From Tomocerus qinae (lineage: Eukaryota; Arthropoda; Collembola; Entomobryomorpha; Tomoceridae), in contig CM034546.1 in the NCBI GenBank assembly GCA_020055645.1, positions 80,972,001 through 81,036,000 on the forward strand: 64,000 nucleotides of DNA, read 5' to 3'. The notes beneath the pieces are model-generated. The model searched no databases. It was not told the origin of the DNA and saw only the letters and a program-made list of their open reading frames with translations. Each line of letters starts with the position of its first letter. Positions within the stretch are counted from its first letter, which is position 1. The translations under genes were made by a program, and so were the position numbers. Shown here piece after piece: positions 10,781 to 22,999 of the stretch.

Positions 10781-12440
10781 CGTTGGCATATTGAATATAC
10801 ACGGCTACATTGCGGATAAAATTTTATTATGCATTTGCAATAGTTTTTAATTGGTCACTTAAAGTTACAATCATTATATCGGTCTAATTAGTGGTTAAGT
10901 ATACATGGCCTAATTGTTGGCCAAATATACACGGCCTAATTGATGTTAAATGCTCCAAAAATAATAAACCAGACACGGATTATGTTCCCTGGATTTGCGT
11001 GTGAAAAAGTAGGGGAAAATAGGGTTGATATGTTGGATCTACTATCTCATATTTATTTCCAGCCAAATCCTTCTAGAATCGTGTCGTGTGAATTTATTCG
11101 CATTTTTATTAAGGCCTGAGTATAGTGACGGCCTGGGTATATTGACGGGCTCGTTTATCCTTATCATGACTTTTATTTCAAGTTATACAATTACTTCCTA
11201 TTTCTATTAGTACTACTACTTAAAAATGAAGCAGAAAATGAACCATATTTATATGTCAAGGAGTAGTAGTAGTAAAATTAGACAACAAAAACAGTGACAG
11301 ATTCGATACGACTTTTATCCAGCGTTAGTTGTTTCGTTGTAATTACTAGCACTAATGTAACACATAAAAACAAACCGGAATCTCGTTTCAGCATCTGCCC
11401 CTGCTGAAACGAGATTTTGTTCAGTTCCGGCACCTATTGAAAATAGACCAAATCTCCTTTCAGCACCCTGCTGAAATGAGACAGAGAAAATTACAGCACC
11501 TGCTGAGACTAGACCATTCTCGTTTCTGCACCTATTTTTAAATGATTATAAAACATCATACCTCACTATTAATATATCATAAATGATTGTGAATCAAGTG
11601 ATCATGATGATCATGATCAAGTAAAACAAATGGCTGGTAAAAATTGCATATTGAGCTTGTGTACTGTATACTAACAATGAAAGTGCTATGGATACTAAAC
11701 TCCTATGTATACACATAAACTCCTAAGTATACCCACTTTTTATACATACTGTATATATTTTAAGAACCACGTCTGTCGAATATGAGATGAAACAATGGCT
11801 AATTTTGTAACAGGAAAAGTTAATAGCAATAATAGTAACAGGCCAAAAGGGCTTGGTTACATATTGGCGTCAACTTCAGGTAAATACGTGTGGTGAAGAC
11901 ATTACACATATTAATGAAACATTATTCGCAATTGGGGAAGGTTTAGTCTGAGCCTGGTTAGTCAATGTTTAGACAATCAGATTCTTAGACTAAACTGATT
12001 TAAGTAACTTTTAGGTAATAAGTCCCTAATTAATAATAATTAAGTATTTTTTAACGCTAGCGCTATCCGCACTTGGCGACGTACATGTAGAATATTATGT
12101 GCATAACAACATGATCGAGCTTGAATAAGTATAACCACAAATCTAATATTGTCCTTTTTGCCATTATATCCGTTTGTATGAATACTTTATTATAATGTCG
12201 TTATATATTTAGCATATAAGAAACACTACTGGTGGGAATTGCAGTATTATGAAGTTGCATCATGCATACAGCATGTTTAATAACTGGTCGGGTGGGTCCG
12301 TTTTTGGTAAACATACAGACCGGTTTGTACAGAGATTCACTAAATTCACTACACAGGCACTGCTTTAAATTGTAATATCCAATAAATTTTAGTTTCCCAA
12401 AACAAGTCATTTTGTATTTGTTGCGGAGCGGTGCAATGAT
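10781..12440. other. Intergenic DNA with small repeats
   Basis: CGGCCTAATT-like words recur at 10905-10945. A clean hairpin lies at 11379-11416. No protein-coding gene was recognised. Confidence 0.45.
11379..11416. repeat. Perfect 15-bp hairpin
   Basis: The arm AATCTCGTTTCAGCA (11379-11393) is followed by an 8-base loop and its exact reverse complement (11402-11416). Degenerate copies of the arm (CTCCTTTCAGCA, CTGCTGAAATGAGA) follow up to about 11480, so the hairpin sits in a small CAGCACCTGCTGA-type repeat cluster. Confidence 0.85.
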
Positions 12441-13350
12441 GCTTACTAGTGAACCCAGCTAAGGGGGCAAATCTAGCACTCACGAGAAATTCAGCAGGCA
12501 ACGCATTACAGTAATAAAAACAATTTCAAAATTCGAAAACATCCCATTAGGTTATTATGTTAACTTTGTAACTACAAAGTATATTTAAATGAATATACTT
12601 TTATTTTCTACAGTGCAGTGGTAGGCAAAATTAGCTGCAGTCCCAAATTCCTGATAAAAAGGAATTTCCTACACCAAAATAATAACTGTAGATTGTAGCA
12701 TCAAACAGAAAACAATGAAAGACTCTATTTTCGAAAAAGCTCGCACAAAGTTACCAGAAAGCTCCCTTTGAAAATCAAAAAAATTCGATTCCCCATGGGA
12801 TTTTGGAAAAACATACAAGACCCATGAGTACAACTTACGAATAAAATATTTTTAAAGAATAAATAGTGGTACCCAGTACTGTTATTTAATTCTACAAAAA
12901 GATGTCGCAACTGGCACAAAGGAATCTAGAGGGTAGTAAAAAGTAAACCCAGCTCTACTAAATAATGTTGAATAAGTTTGTCGATTTAGCAGAACCAATT
13001 TGGATTAGAAGTTTTGAAATGCTATTTAATACGCACATTACTATCATTACGAAATGTTCCCTTTCGCTAATCATTTCCATTCGATCACCCCTCACATTCA
13101 ACCTATGTTTTCTATTATTATTTTGATGTTATAATAATAATATGAAACAACTCATTTCGGTGGTTTAGAGGAATTGGGCTTGCGCATTTTGCTTTTTTGC
13201 TTTTAAGGAGCCTGCATATATTACGTTTGCAGTTGATGGGAGGAGGAGGAGGAGGTACTCAAAAGTATTGCAGTCAGCACTTGCGTTACATATGTGGGAG
13301 TGGGTTTTTGCGTTATGTAATATATGCAGGCTCCCTAGGCTCTCCCTACC
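12441..13350. mobile_element. Dispersed repeat, copy 1 (inverse of 45140-47074)
   Basis: From ACTAGTGAACCCAGCTAAGG to the end at CTAGGCTCTCCCTACC, this is the reverse complement of the outer parts of the 45140-47074 repeat. It lacks the two nested insertions found there and so gives the empty site for them. A smaller inverted pair (GGAGCCTGCATATATTACG at 13208, complement at about 13316-13335) marks another element inside it. No transposase is encoded. Confidence 0.85.
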
Positions 13351-13840
13351 ACACGTACATACATACATATATATATATAGACATGTAAATTTATTGCTTT
13401 ATCAAGTCCACAATTATATATAGAGATTAGAAATAAGCCCGTCCTACGGACTCGAAATATTGTAATTATTCTTGCGCCTGCGTAGTTACACGAAGTTCAT
13501 CTTTTACATTCAAACATCATCACGGAAATTTTTATGCGCACTTTAAGATTATCTTATTATATATATGGGTATGATGATTCACCCTATACAAATGCTCATA
13601 ATGACTTTCAAAAAAATGCAATTACTTTACTATATATAAAATTATATGTTTCTAAGTCGCATTTATGTAACCATGTCTCCATTTATCTGACTATATCCAT
13701 CTCTATGTTTTATGCCATTGAGCTTGCGGATTTTTTGTTATAATGCTCATGCACGATGCAACATGTTACATAAAGAAAGGAAATCCGCTGTGAATGAGCA
13801 TTAGTTTTCTTCCAAAAATTATAGAAAATTACATCACTAT
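13351..13840. other. AT-rich spacer
   Basis: It begins with a short (ACAT)n/(TA)n tract at 13350-13380. Nothing else was recognised. Confidence 0.4.
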
Positions 13841-14035
13841 AAACTCCACCCTGGGTTAGCGTCAACCCGAGGACATCCTCTATGCAACAGAAAAAGCAAG
13901 GGGGTGGAGTTTGTGGGAATTTTACATTGGATTTGGACATCGAGTGTCGTCACTTGATGTCATACTTAGGGGTTTACATAGGATTTACGTATTACTGTCC
14001 TCGGGGGTGACATTGGGTAACCTCAAATCTCCATT
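13841..14035. repeat. Small inverted repeats
   Basis: AAACTCCACCCTGG (about 13842) pairs with GGGGGTGGAGTTT (about 13900). GGGTTAGCGTCAACCCGAGGAC pairs loosely with GTCCTCGGGGGTGACATTGGG near 13997-14018. The shape is that of a MITE remnant; there is no ORF. Confidence 0.55.
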
Positions 14036-14214
14036 GGCGATAAAAATCAAAATCTCTCTTTTTAGGCTAACCGTTTTTTTATACCTAAATTACATACTAT
14101 TCAAACTTCAAACATTACATGCACTTATATATTGAATAGCAGTGCAAAGGTATTTGACATTTATTAATTCTGCCAATGCTAGTTGCCCACTTTTCAAATT
14201 TTAGTACATATGCT

Positions 14215-14385
14215 GGGGCAGGCACATATCCAGAAATTTGGTCAAGGGGAGGCGCAACGTAAAATAATGTCAAAAAGCGAAAATCTTTGTAATTTTTGGC
14301 CTTTTTTGGAAAAATTCTTCTCTTTCTCAGATTTAGGGGGTGCGGTGCGCACCAACCCCGCCTACTGGATACGTGCTTGTGATGG
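14215..14385 (+). repeat. Fragment of a dispersed repeat shared with the palindrome arms
   Basis: GGCACATATCCAG, the TTTCTCAGATTTAGGGGG motif and the ending ACTGGATACGTGCTTG match words found at 19500-19570 and at 31200-31270, so this is a fragment of the same repeat family. Confidence 0.6.
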
Positions 14386-14774
14386 GGGCCTAGTAGTAAT
14401 GTATTTAATTTAGTGTACTGTACACGTATTTATTGCTCTAACTTTGGCTACCAGCATACGAGGAAATATTTGTTTAGTTTTATAACACCCCTACATTTTA
14501 CTCGTTAATACGATACTGTTCAAACACGGCTATGAATACATAAAACGAAGAACCATTCCATTTTCCTATTAGTTAACTTCGCTATTAGCTGTAGAGTGGT
14601 CGCCGCTTTACGCTAAGCAAAACTATGAAAACTAGATAGTTAAAATAAACCTGAGTCACTGACATTTCGTCGTACACCTCTTTACCTTTTTACTCAGTAG
14701 ACATCCAACACTGTTACCTATTTTATCATAAGTAGATTGCATAACCACGACATTAGTGGAAAACCAGATCGAGA
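14386..14774. promoter_or_regulatory. Upstream region of the odorant-binding protein gene
   Basis: About 390 bp lie between the repeat fragment and the OBP start codon. An arthropod initiator-like CTCAGTAG sits near 14691. No convincing TATA box is seen, so the transcription start is only a suggestion. Confidence 0.25.
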
Positions 14775-16727
14775 ATGAACAGAATAACTCTCACCTTGTC
14801 ACTTTTGGCAATATTTTGTGGCCTTCATGTAATAACGATATATGTAAATTGATTTTTCACAATTTTGAACCCACTTTTGTCATTGCATAATTCTTTGTTT
14901 TTAATTTCACAGGAGATCAATGGCCTGAAGAAGGACTGCAGAAGCATTGTATCCGATTTAAACAAAAGGGAAATTTTAGGTATATCTACATGTACCAAAG
15001 AAATGAGAAGCACCTTCAAAAATGTCAGAGACAAAATCGCTAAATCTACCGTAAGAAAACTTTTTTTCTACCTTTTTTTAAACGACTTCAATTATAATAT
15101 ATTTGAGTTTGTTTAGGTATCGTAAAAAACTGAAAAATTTACAAACCAAAAGAAAGCGAAACGTGGATACCCAAATTAATAAAAACATTTAAACGCTTTT
15201 TATATAGATTGTGCCAATATTATGGTTTTATTATCATTAGTGAATGGATGATCAATGTTATTTATTATGATTTATTATGCACTTAACTAGAACATGAATC
15301 CATCGAATATCCTTGAATAATCTTTTAAATATATTACAGTGTATCATGAAGTGTGTCCTGAAGAAAGAAAAAATTGTAAGTTTTTACCATCAACCATCTT
15401 TAACTAACATAATAATATATTATCAACAAAGGTAGGAAACTTTTAATTACAATATTACTGTGATAAGCTAACTGAGAATGGCGAGTTCAGCCTGGAAAAC
15501 ATTGATGCATTTTTTAAACGAGAATTCCCAGAAGATTTGCACGCTAAAATTAAAGCCTTAGTTGATCCATGCATCGAACAACATGGTAAGTATAACACTT
15601 TTAATGTTTATAACAGTTATAATCCCTATTTACATAATATTGTACTCCATTAGTTTTTTTAATTACTTTTATTATTATCTTTTTTTTTCCTTATAAATCA
15701 CCCCAATACGTTCTAAAATCGAAGAGATGTTCAATAATTTATGATTTGAAAATGAATCTCTCAATTTGTCCTTGTCCATAAATACTATTAACGTTTGGAT
15801 CGACGTTAACCGCATTTCTATACGCATTTCACACTATCAATTAATTTGTGCGCTTATGAAGGCAATAATATCATACGTTTCAACTCCAAAATAGATTTAT
15901 TTAGCTTGTAGCCACTATGTAAATGGTATTGTAGTGGTAAATAATATTTTGTACATTTGCTAGATACAATTGTGATATTGTGAGAAGGGGATATAATATG
16001 TCGGCAGACTAGCGTGGGAATATTTATTATCATGTTACTTACTTTTCTGTGAGAAGATTACGTAATTGAAATTAATTAGGTAGTGTGAATATTTCACAAT
16101 AGCTAATTAGACATGGTAAATTATTATGCATTAGATTTTTGTGTACTATGTGTACTACTTACGTCCACTAAGGATAACTTTGCTTGAGAATGGTCGTTTA
16201 GTTGTCCTTGTAATTTCCTTATGGTTGTATCTTGGGTCTTTACCATTTCATTATTTACATACTGGAATTGCTAAATAAACTTTATAAATTTTAAATATAA
16301 ATATAAATTTTAGGTGGAAACTTGGACGACAACGAAGAATTCTGCAAGTCCTACGATCCGGCTATAAAATGTTTCAGCACAAAACTACCCCTGGTATGTA
16401 CCTATACTATTTTACTATGTTTTATTTTCAAACCCTATGTGTATCCCATTATTAAACTTGTTAACCTTGAAAGTTAACACAAGTAGCCAAAGGTAAGGTA
16501 TATCAGATTCTTTAAAATATAATGCTTTTTGAAGAACCATGAAGGTATAAAACCCATGTTAACCATTTTTTTTACCTCGTTTGTACAACATTTATTCTCA
16601 CGGACGCGTGTAAATACAGGTTTTCTGGTTTTATTACTTCTTGAACTTTAATTTAGTTAGAAGTTATTGATGATTGAAATAGGAGTTCCTGGTATACTAT
16701 TTTTTTAAATTTCAGTTTTGCAAGTGA
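14775..16727 (+). CDS. Odorant-binding protein (PBP/GOBP family), six exons
   Basis: Exons are 14775-14828, 14913-15050, 15340-15375, 15468-15585, 16314-16393 and 16716-16727. All introns are GT-AG and the phases agree, giving 145 residues. Residues 1-18 form a hydrophobic signal peptide (SLLAIFCGLH). The family pattern is clear: C65-X3-C69, C111, then C126-X8-C135, with ENGEFSLENI after the third helix; C69 to C111 is 41 residues and C111 to C126 is 14. The first cysteine is C27 or C45; C45 and C144 are additional to the usual six, so a fourth disulfide is possible. OBPs are secreted carriers of small hydrophobic ligands, often in sensillum lymph but also elsewhere. The gene sits tail to tail with the amylase pseudogene, 320 bp apart. 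Exon 4's acceptor (GATAAG/CTAACTG) is the least certain junction. Family assignment is strong; the ligand is unknown. Confidence 0.86.
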
Positions 16728-17046
16728 GACTTGAAGCAGCTTGCTTCAGTTGACGAAACGGATAATAAGAAATATTTAATCAATAATAATAATATTATAA
16801 CAAAATTAAAGTTATTATATTAATATTTTCAAATACCATTATTTGCCAACTTTTTATGTTTATATCAAATTATTACTTAGCAAAATTTTGTAATTATCTC
16901 AAAGTTACCTTAAGATTGGATCTAGTAGAATATTTGATGTAGAAATAAAATTAAGATAACTAATACCCCTGGCGCACATTTATGTTCTAAATTTGGAAAC
17001 CATGTTTTTGCAGGTGGGTAGGTGCATGTAAGGTCCAGTTATTTTG

Positions 17047-17270
17047 TTATAATTTTGCCTGCAGAAAAAACGTTAGATTAGTGTTGTCTCAAATCAAAAT
17101 TCCATGTACATTTTAGCTAACCTGTGTATGAATCGCTATAACTCCGTTGAAAGCATTACTAGCCAAGTTTATAAACGCCCAACCACCTTGAGCGACATTA
17201 ATAATATTCCCTGTACTCTGTACACTGTCCATTGACAATGTCACCGGATATAACGTCGCAATATTCACCT
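17047..17270 (-). pseudogene. Alpha-amylase pseudogene, last two exons
   Basis: Exon 10 (17058-17047, after CTGCAG) encodes AKL and a stop, the canonical amylase C-terminus. Exon 9 (17123 to about 17270) matches the intact gene: EYCDVISGDIVNGQCT, VAQGGWAFINL and GVIAIHTQ before a GT donor. A 7-base insertion after QCT (a GTACAGA duplication) shifts the frame. The 5' end of the exon is lost at the edge of a GGGTTTTTT-rich repeat. The upstream exons of the same pseudogene begin at 33540, about 16.3 kb away, across the giant palindrome. Confidence 0.9.
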
Positions 17271-17965
17271 GGGTTGGGGTTTTTTGGCAAAAAACCCACC
17301 CCGCTTTACTTAAAAAACCCCGGGTTTATTAGGTTTTTTGGGTTTTTTACAAAACATACAAAAATTTGCACTACAGCTCCATCTAGACACGCAATACATA
17401 CTAATTTCTATTCAAAAATGTAAACAAATGCATAATCAGGTGGAAACAAATATTATAGCTTCTGCACTTCTACTTCTAGTTTTATGTATACTTTAGTCAT
17501 TGCATTGTGAAGATTATGTTTATAATATTGTTGTACAGATAATTTCAATTTATCACTTACATATTCATTACTGTAATGCTTTGCAAATAAAGCTTCAAAT
17601 TAACAAAGGAATAATTTCATAAAGTCCATATAATCAGTAAAATATTATAATGCTTAATATTTCACTAGTTTTTATCAAACAGTAATAATGATATAGGTGT
17701 TCACAAAAATACTGGATTAGCTACGTTACAACATAATAAAATTAAACTTTTATGCTCTAATTTTTCTTTTCATTACGTAAGTAATAAAAAGACACGGTTG
17801 TTGTGATTGTCAGCTGTAGTTTTCATATATGGTATAGTATAGGCTTGTATTTATACCTATAGTTATATAGAAAACCCTTAAACCCAAAAAACCCTAAAAA
17901 ACCCAAAAAACCCGGGGTCGAGGGTTTTTTCCTAAAATAGCCGGGTTTTTCGATACCTTGATGCG
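17262..17965. mobile_element. Small repeat with GGGTTTTTT-type inverted ends
   Basis: The left end (GGGGTTTTTTGG... CCCCGGGTTTATTAGG, 17270-17350) and right end (17875-17955: ACCCTAAAAAACCC, GGGTCGAGGGTTTTTT) are inverse to each other, with an AT-rich interior. It interrupts exon 9 of the amylase pseudogene. The outer break of the giant palindrome (17511) falls inside it, so the right arm carries only part of this repeat (32815-33254). Confidence 0.65.
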
Positions 17966-18373
17966 CCAGGACTTTAAGCTCCGGGTACCGCAGATTTGGA
18001 AATCTCTAATGATCATCAAAATACATGTAAAAATTGCTTTTCAACTCTTGGAATTCTGTTTAAAGTTCTTACCCGATTTTCTTGTGTGGTACATTTTTGG
18101 AATCCTGAATATAATGTCGACCATCACAATGTATAAAATATACGATATACATTAATGGTATAATAGTATGCTCAATGAGTTACTCTAATAGTCAAAAAAT
18201 ACTTAAAATTTCATCTTACTACTACCTAGGGTCAATAGGCATCGAAAAAATTTTAATTTCCAGTGTAACAGGCCCCGCCCACCGGCTAATTTCCACACTT
18301 CAGCTCCGCCAATTAGCCACGCCCCCGAATGGATCGTGACATTCTATCAGCTGAGAACTCGTAAGCTCCTCCT

Positions 18374-18955
18374 ACACTCTTAGAAGTTCACGTTAAAATG
18401 GACTAACGTTGTTCCGAAAATGTTATCATTAACATTATAAAGAGTCAAGCTAACATTAAAATAATGTAGCTTGACTTTTCAAATAACATTTTGTTCACTG
18501 TCAAGTATATTTCACATCAATTCAGGTGAAATTAACATTTTTAAACTGTAATACAAGTAACAGTTTTCATAATGTTAATGATAACATTATATCCAGTCAA
18601 AATAACGAAATAAAATGTTAACCATAATCCATGCAAATCAAATACAGCTAAGTAGCCCCATTTTCCTCAAGAACAGTTACAGTACAGTGGTAGTAGGCTC
18701 CAGTAACTGGTGCGAAGGTAAGGAGAACGTTTCCTACGTTGGAAATTGTTTTTTCATGGCTTACATTATATACTGTTAATTTTTTACAGCAACTAATGTA
18801 AATTATTAACTTTCAATAATGTTACATTATCAACATTATTTAATCATGTTATTTTAACACAAAATAATGTAGGACACAAAAAACAGGAGAAATTACTTGA
18901 AATCACGTTGATTTCAACCTAATCTCATGTAGGGATTTGTAAGAGTGTACTTTGG
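18374..18955. mobile_element. MITE with CACTCTTA ends and TA target (left arm)
   Basis: It begins TA-CACTCTTAGAAG and ends GTAAGAGTG-TA, giving a TA duplication and 8-bp terminal repeats. The interior is built from repeated TAACATTAT/ATAATGTTA words in both orientations. The mirror copy is at about 31815-32392. A TA target suggests a Tc1/mariner-type source, but no transposase is present. Confidence 0.7.
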
Positions 18956-19029
18956 GGGCGGGGCGAGGGCCGATTTCCACAGCAACCATGCAAGTTGCAA
19001 GAGATTTTCGGTGCCTGAGTCAATATGGT

Positions 19030-19400
19030 TGTATTAAACAAGGACGTATTTAGGGATGGGCTTTACGGGCTGAAGTCCCCCCCCCCGAAAAAGGGAATTT
19101 TTTCCTCAAAATAGTAAAAAATTTCGCGATTATAGGCCATTTTTGACTTATTTCTTTCAAAAAATGTCAAAAATTAAATATATATATACTTGAAAAATCT
19201 ATAGGAAATCTAGCCCCCTCCGAAACTCAGTTCTCCATACGTGCTTGGTATTAAAATATTGGCGATCGGTAACATACTCTGGCCACCCAATAGGGTCACG
19301 AGGGGTCTGGGGTATAAGGTAACGTCACTTTGAGAGGGGCGCTGCACCCCCTCCCCCACTGGACACGTCCAAGCACGCACACACGTTCAAATTTTACTCT
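19030..19400. repeat. Dispersed repeat with CCCCCC/CTCCGAAACTCAG motif (left arm)
   Basis: The segment with GGCTGAAGTCCCCCCC, then CCCCCTCCGAAACTCAG and ATACGTGCTTGG is shared in mirror image at 31375-31730. It is non-coding. Confidence 0.6.
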
Positions 19401-19589
19401 TTTTCGAGTACAGGAGAACAAAACCTATAGCAAGCCGTAACAGAAGGCGACCATGAGTACATTTTTGGTAGAATGATGGTAGAAATAGGATTGATTGCCA
19501 AGCACATATCCAGTAGGGGGTGGAGGGGAGCTCAGCGTCCCCTAAATCTGAGAAAAAGAGGATTTATTCTTTTTCGCACTTGGCGCGAA

Positions 19590-20150
19590 TATGTTTTATT
19601 TTATTTATTTAACATCATTAACTCGCCTGAAAAGGCAGCTATAGAATCGCACAGTCCGTTTGTCCGTCCGTCCGTTTACACGATAACTTTTGAAGATATT
19701 GATGGATTTCAACTAAATTTGACAAAGACATTGCCTATGGACCTGTGACAAAGCCTATTGAAAATGGGCCAGCACATTGATCCATAGGTTGCTGAGATGC
19801 CGCGCGCTCACTTTGTCTTCATTTTAATAGTCAAAATGGAAATATGGCATTGCTTTTCATTATGACAGTCAATATTAACCGATTTTGATTTTCTGTTTAT
19901 TTTCAGCCAAAGCCAACAATTATCTACTTTGATTTTCTGTTGATTTTCATAGTGAACATTATTCTATTATTTTCTGTTGATTTGCATAGTGAACATTATT
20001 CTATTATTTTCTGTTCATTTTCATAGGCAATCTTTATCTATTTTGAGTTTCTGTTGATTTTCATAGTCAACATTTATCTACTATGAGTTTCTGTTGATTT
20101 TCATAGTCAACAATTATCTATTTTGATTTTCTGTCGATTTTCATCAGCAA
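19590..20150 (+). repeat. CGGACGG-family repeat with 40-bp tandem tail (left arm)
   Basis: It contains CGCCTGAAAAGGCAGCTATA, TCCGTCCGTCCG and TTGAAGATATTGATGG, then CACAGG/CAAAGCC and a tandem array of TCTGTTGATTTTCATAG units (19870-20150). Copies of the conserved part also lie at 30930-31165, 47353-47520 and 50560-50790. Copies of the tandem part lie at 30617-30890 and 49985-50280. Confidence 0.85.
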
Positions 20151-20159
20151 TTACGGGTT

Positions 20160-20920
20160 TGGGCTCTACTGCCGCCTAATCTTTTCTTAATCTCTTACTC
20201 GAGATTGGTAATCCGGAAAAAGGTGAGGGTAGGGACGGCGAAGGTTCAGGTAGCGGCTCAGGTAGCAAACGAAAGTCCCAGGGTAGTAAGACTTTTCCAG
20301 CATACCCAAAAATTGTAAGCATTGGAGTACTTACAATTAAGTGTTCAGGTTTACCTAATGCTACTGTTGCTAGCCGATGCTGCACGCTGGCTTGATTCAT
20401 GGTTCTATTCTACACATTCTACAGTATATCTTCTGTGCATTGTTTGCTTTGTATTTACACTATTACACTACTAGTAATAATAAATTTCTACCATTGCCCC
20501 ATAATCAATGATATCCATAAATATGTATTATATGTAAATCTAAAACTAAACTTGCACAAAAACAATGCTGTTTTGTTTTTTAATTATGACTTATTTGTGA
20601 CTGCCATTAATATTGCATAATTTTTACTTATTATATTTATGAAAGACAATAATATAGTAATATAGTAATGTTATAGCTTTTTTGATACGGGAAGTGATAA
20701 GCTTACTGGTTGCAACTTGTAGCAACGCCCAACGAATACTACAATACAATTACACGGTTTAACTAATGCATAATGTTGTAAACATGAAAAAATTAAATAA
20801 TTAAAAATGGTTAGTCTAATGACAACCAAGAATGATGGTAAGTACTTATAGCTTAAATTTTAGTATTATTTGGACGAATATATCATCAGCTTGTCAATTC
20901 CAGTATTTGATAGTTTGGGT
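20160..20920 (+). repeat. Module A, copy 1 (plus orientation)
   Basis: This is the inner end of the left arm. Inverse copies lie at about 23752-24507, 24512-24965 (partial) and 29845-30612. It carries two opposed short frames that are open in every full copy: one of 74 codons (MNQASVQHRLATVALGKPEH...) and one of 73 codons (MVLFYTFYSISSVH...). It is a diverged homologue of module B (same GGTTCAGGTAGCGG core), so A and B share an ancestor. No known protein family is recognised. Confidence 0.8.
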
Positions 20921-21956
20921 ATTATTATATTTAGTTACATTGAAAATTAACAAGTATTGTATATTTTATTATTTTATTATATTACTTTAAGATAAAGTAG
21001 AAAAAACTTATTGTAGTTCAGCGTTGTTAGAAGTTGAAAACGTAAGTTTACTTCCAGCATCGAAATTTTTTTTTTATACTGCCTAAAATGACATGGACAT
21101 TATTAGAGTTTATTATTGTCTTTCATAAATATAATGAGTAAAAATTCAAGCAATATTAATGGCAATCAGAAATAAGCCATAATTAAAAAACAAAACAGCA
21201 TTGTTTTTTGTGCAAGTTTAGTTTTAGATTTACATATAATACATATTTATGGATATCAGTGATTATGGGGCAATGGTAGAAGTTTATTATAGTTACTAGC
21301 GTAATAGTGTAAATGTAAAGGCAGTAATGTAAAGCAAGCAATGCACAGAAGATGTACTGTAGAGTAGAACCATGAATCAAGGCAGCCAGCGCACATACTT
21401 CACCTAGTGTAGGGACTGGTGGCCATTTAAGAACCACACTGCTTAACAACGCAGTTCCCTACTTAAATATTTCCGATCGGTTTTTGACGTATACTGGTAC
21501 GACCTGGAGCAATGATATATACATCAGTAGAATTGTATTGTCTTAATTAACAATATATGTAAGTTACAAGATCCGCATAGATCCGTTGCTAATGTTATAG
21601 CCATTTGAAATTCGGTTATTTAACATTAGAGAGATAGGAAAAAGTCAAATCCGCTCTTTCTGGCACGAAATGCATGGCCATTTCAGTAGGCCTTAGTGAA
21701 CAATGTGCAGTGTGCAGCATCGGCTAGCAACAGTATAGCATTAGGTAAACGTGAACACTTAATTATAAGTACTCCCAGTCCTTTACCTGTGCTTACAATT
21801 TTTGGGTGTGCTGGAAAGGTTTCACTACCCTGGGCCTTTTGTTTGTTACCTGAACCGCTACCTGAACCTTCGCCGTCCCTTCCCTCACCTTTTTCCGGAT
21901 TACCAATTCCGAGAAGGATTTTAAGGAAAGACTTACGGGCAGATCTTACCACATCC
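20913..21956 (+). repeat. Module B, copy 1 (plus orientation), 1044 bp
   Basis: It runs from GTTTGGGTATTATTATATTT to ATCTTACCACATCC and is repeated head to tail at 21957-22999. Two opposed frames persist in the copies: 88 codons (MLSSVVLKWPPVPTLGEVCA...) and about 90-100 codons (GEGRDGEGSGSGSGNKQ... on one strand, LPEPLPEPSPSLPSPFSG on the other). Function and family are unknown. Being open on both strands may simply reflect low stop content. Confidence 0.85.
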
Positions 21957-22999
21957 GTTTGGGTATTATTATATTTAGTTACATTGAAAATTAACAAGTA
22001 TTGTATATTTTATTATTTTATTATATTACTTTAAGATAAAGTAGAAAAAACTTATTGTAGTTCAGCGTTGTTAGAAGTTGAAAACGTAAGTTTACTTCCA
22101 GCATCGAAATTTTTTTTTATACTGCCTAAAATGACATGGACATTATTAGAGTTTATTATTGTCTTTCATAAATATAATGAGTAAAAATTCAAGCAATATT
22201 AATGGCAATCAGAAATAAGCCATAATTAAAAAACAAAACAGCATTGTTTTTTGTGCAAGTTTAGTTTTAGATTTACATATAATACATATTTATGGATATC
22301 AGTGATTATGGGGCAATGGTAGAAGTTTATTATAGTTACTAGCGTAATAGTGTAAATGTAAAGGCAGTAATGTAAAGCAAGCAATGCACAGAAGATGTAC
22401 TGTAGAGTAGAACCATGAATCAAGGCAGCCAGCGCACATACTTCACCTAGTGTAGGGACTGGTGGCCATTTAAGAACCACACTGCTTAACAACGCAGTTC
22501 CCTACTTAAATATTTCCGATCGGTTTTTGACGTATACTGGTACGACCTGGAGCAATGATATATACATCAGTAGAATTGTATTGTCTTAATTAACAATATA
22601 TGTAAGTTACAAGATCCGCATAGATCCGTTGCTAATGTTATAGCCATTTGAAATTCGGTTATTTAACATTAGAGAGATAGGAAAAAGTCAAATCCGCTCT
22701 TTCTGGCACGAAATGCATGGCCATTTCAGTAGGCCTTAGTGAACAATGTGCAGTGTGCAGCATCGGCTAGCAACAGTATAGCATTAGGTAAACGTGAACA
22801 CTTAATTATAAGTACTCCCAGTCCTTTACCTGTGCTTACAATTTTTGGGTGTGCTGGAAAGGTTTCACTACCCTGGGCCTTTTGTTTGTTACCTGAACCG
22901 CTACCTGAACCTTCGCCGTCCCTTCCCTCACCTTTTTCCGGATTACCAATTCCGAGAAGGATTTTAAGGAAAGACTTACGGGCAGATCTTACCACATCC
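21957..22999 (+). repeat. Module B, copy 2 (direct tandem of copy 1)
   Basis: It is nearly identical to 20913-21956, differing in the length of a poly-T tract near 22110. It ends at CACATCC, where the sequence abruptly turns into the reverse complement. Confidence 0.93.

Noticed and set aside
13165-13388. Two overlapping short ORFs near 13.2 kb
   Set aside because: They lie in an inverted-repeat element and a glycine run comes from a GGA microsatellite.
17875-17960. Plant-type telomere repeat (AAACCCTAAA-like)
   Set aside because: Runs of A and C are irregular, the block is short and it forms the inverted end of a small repeat.
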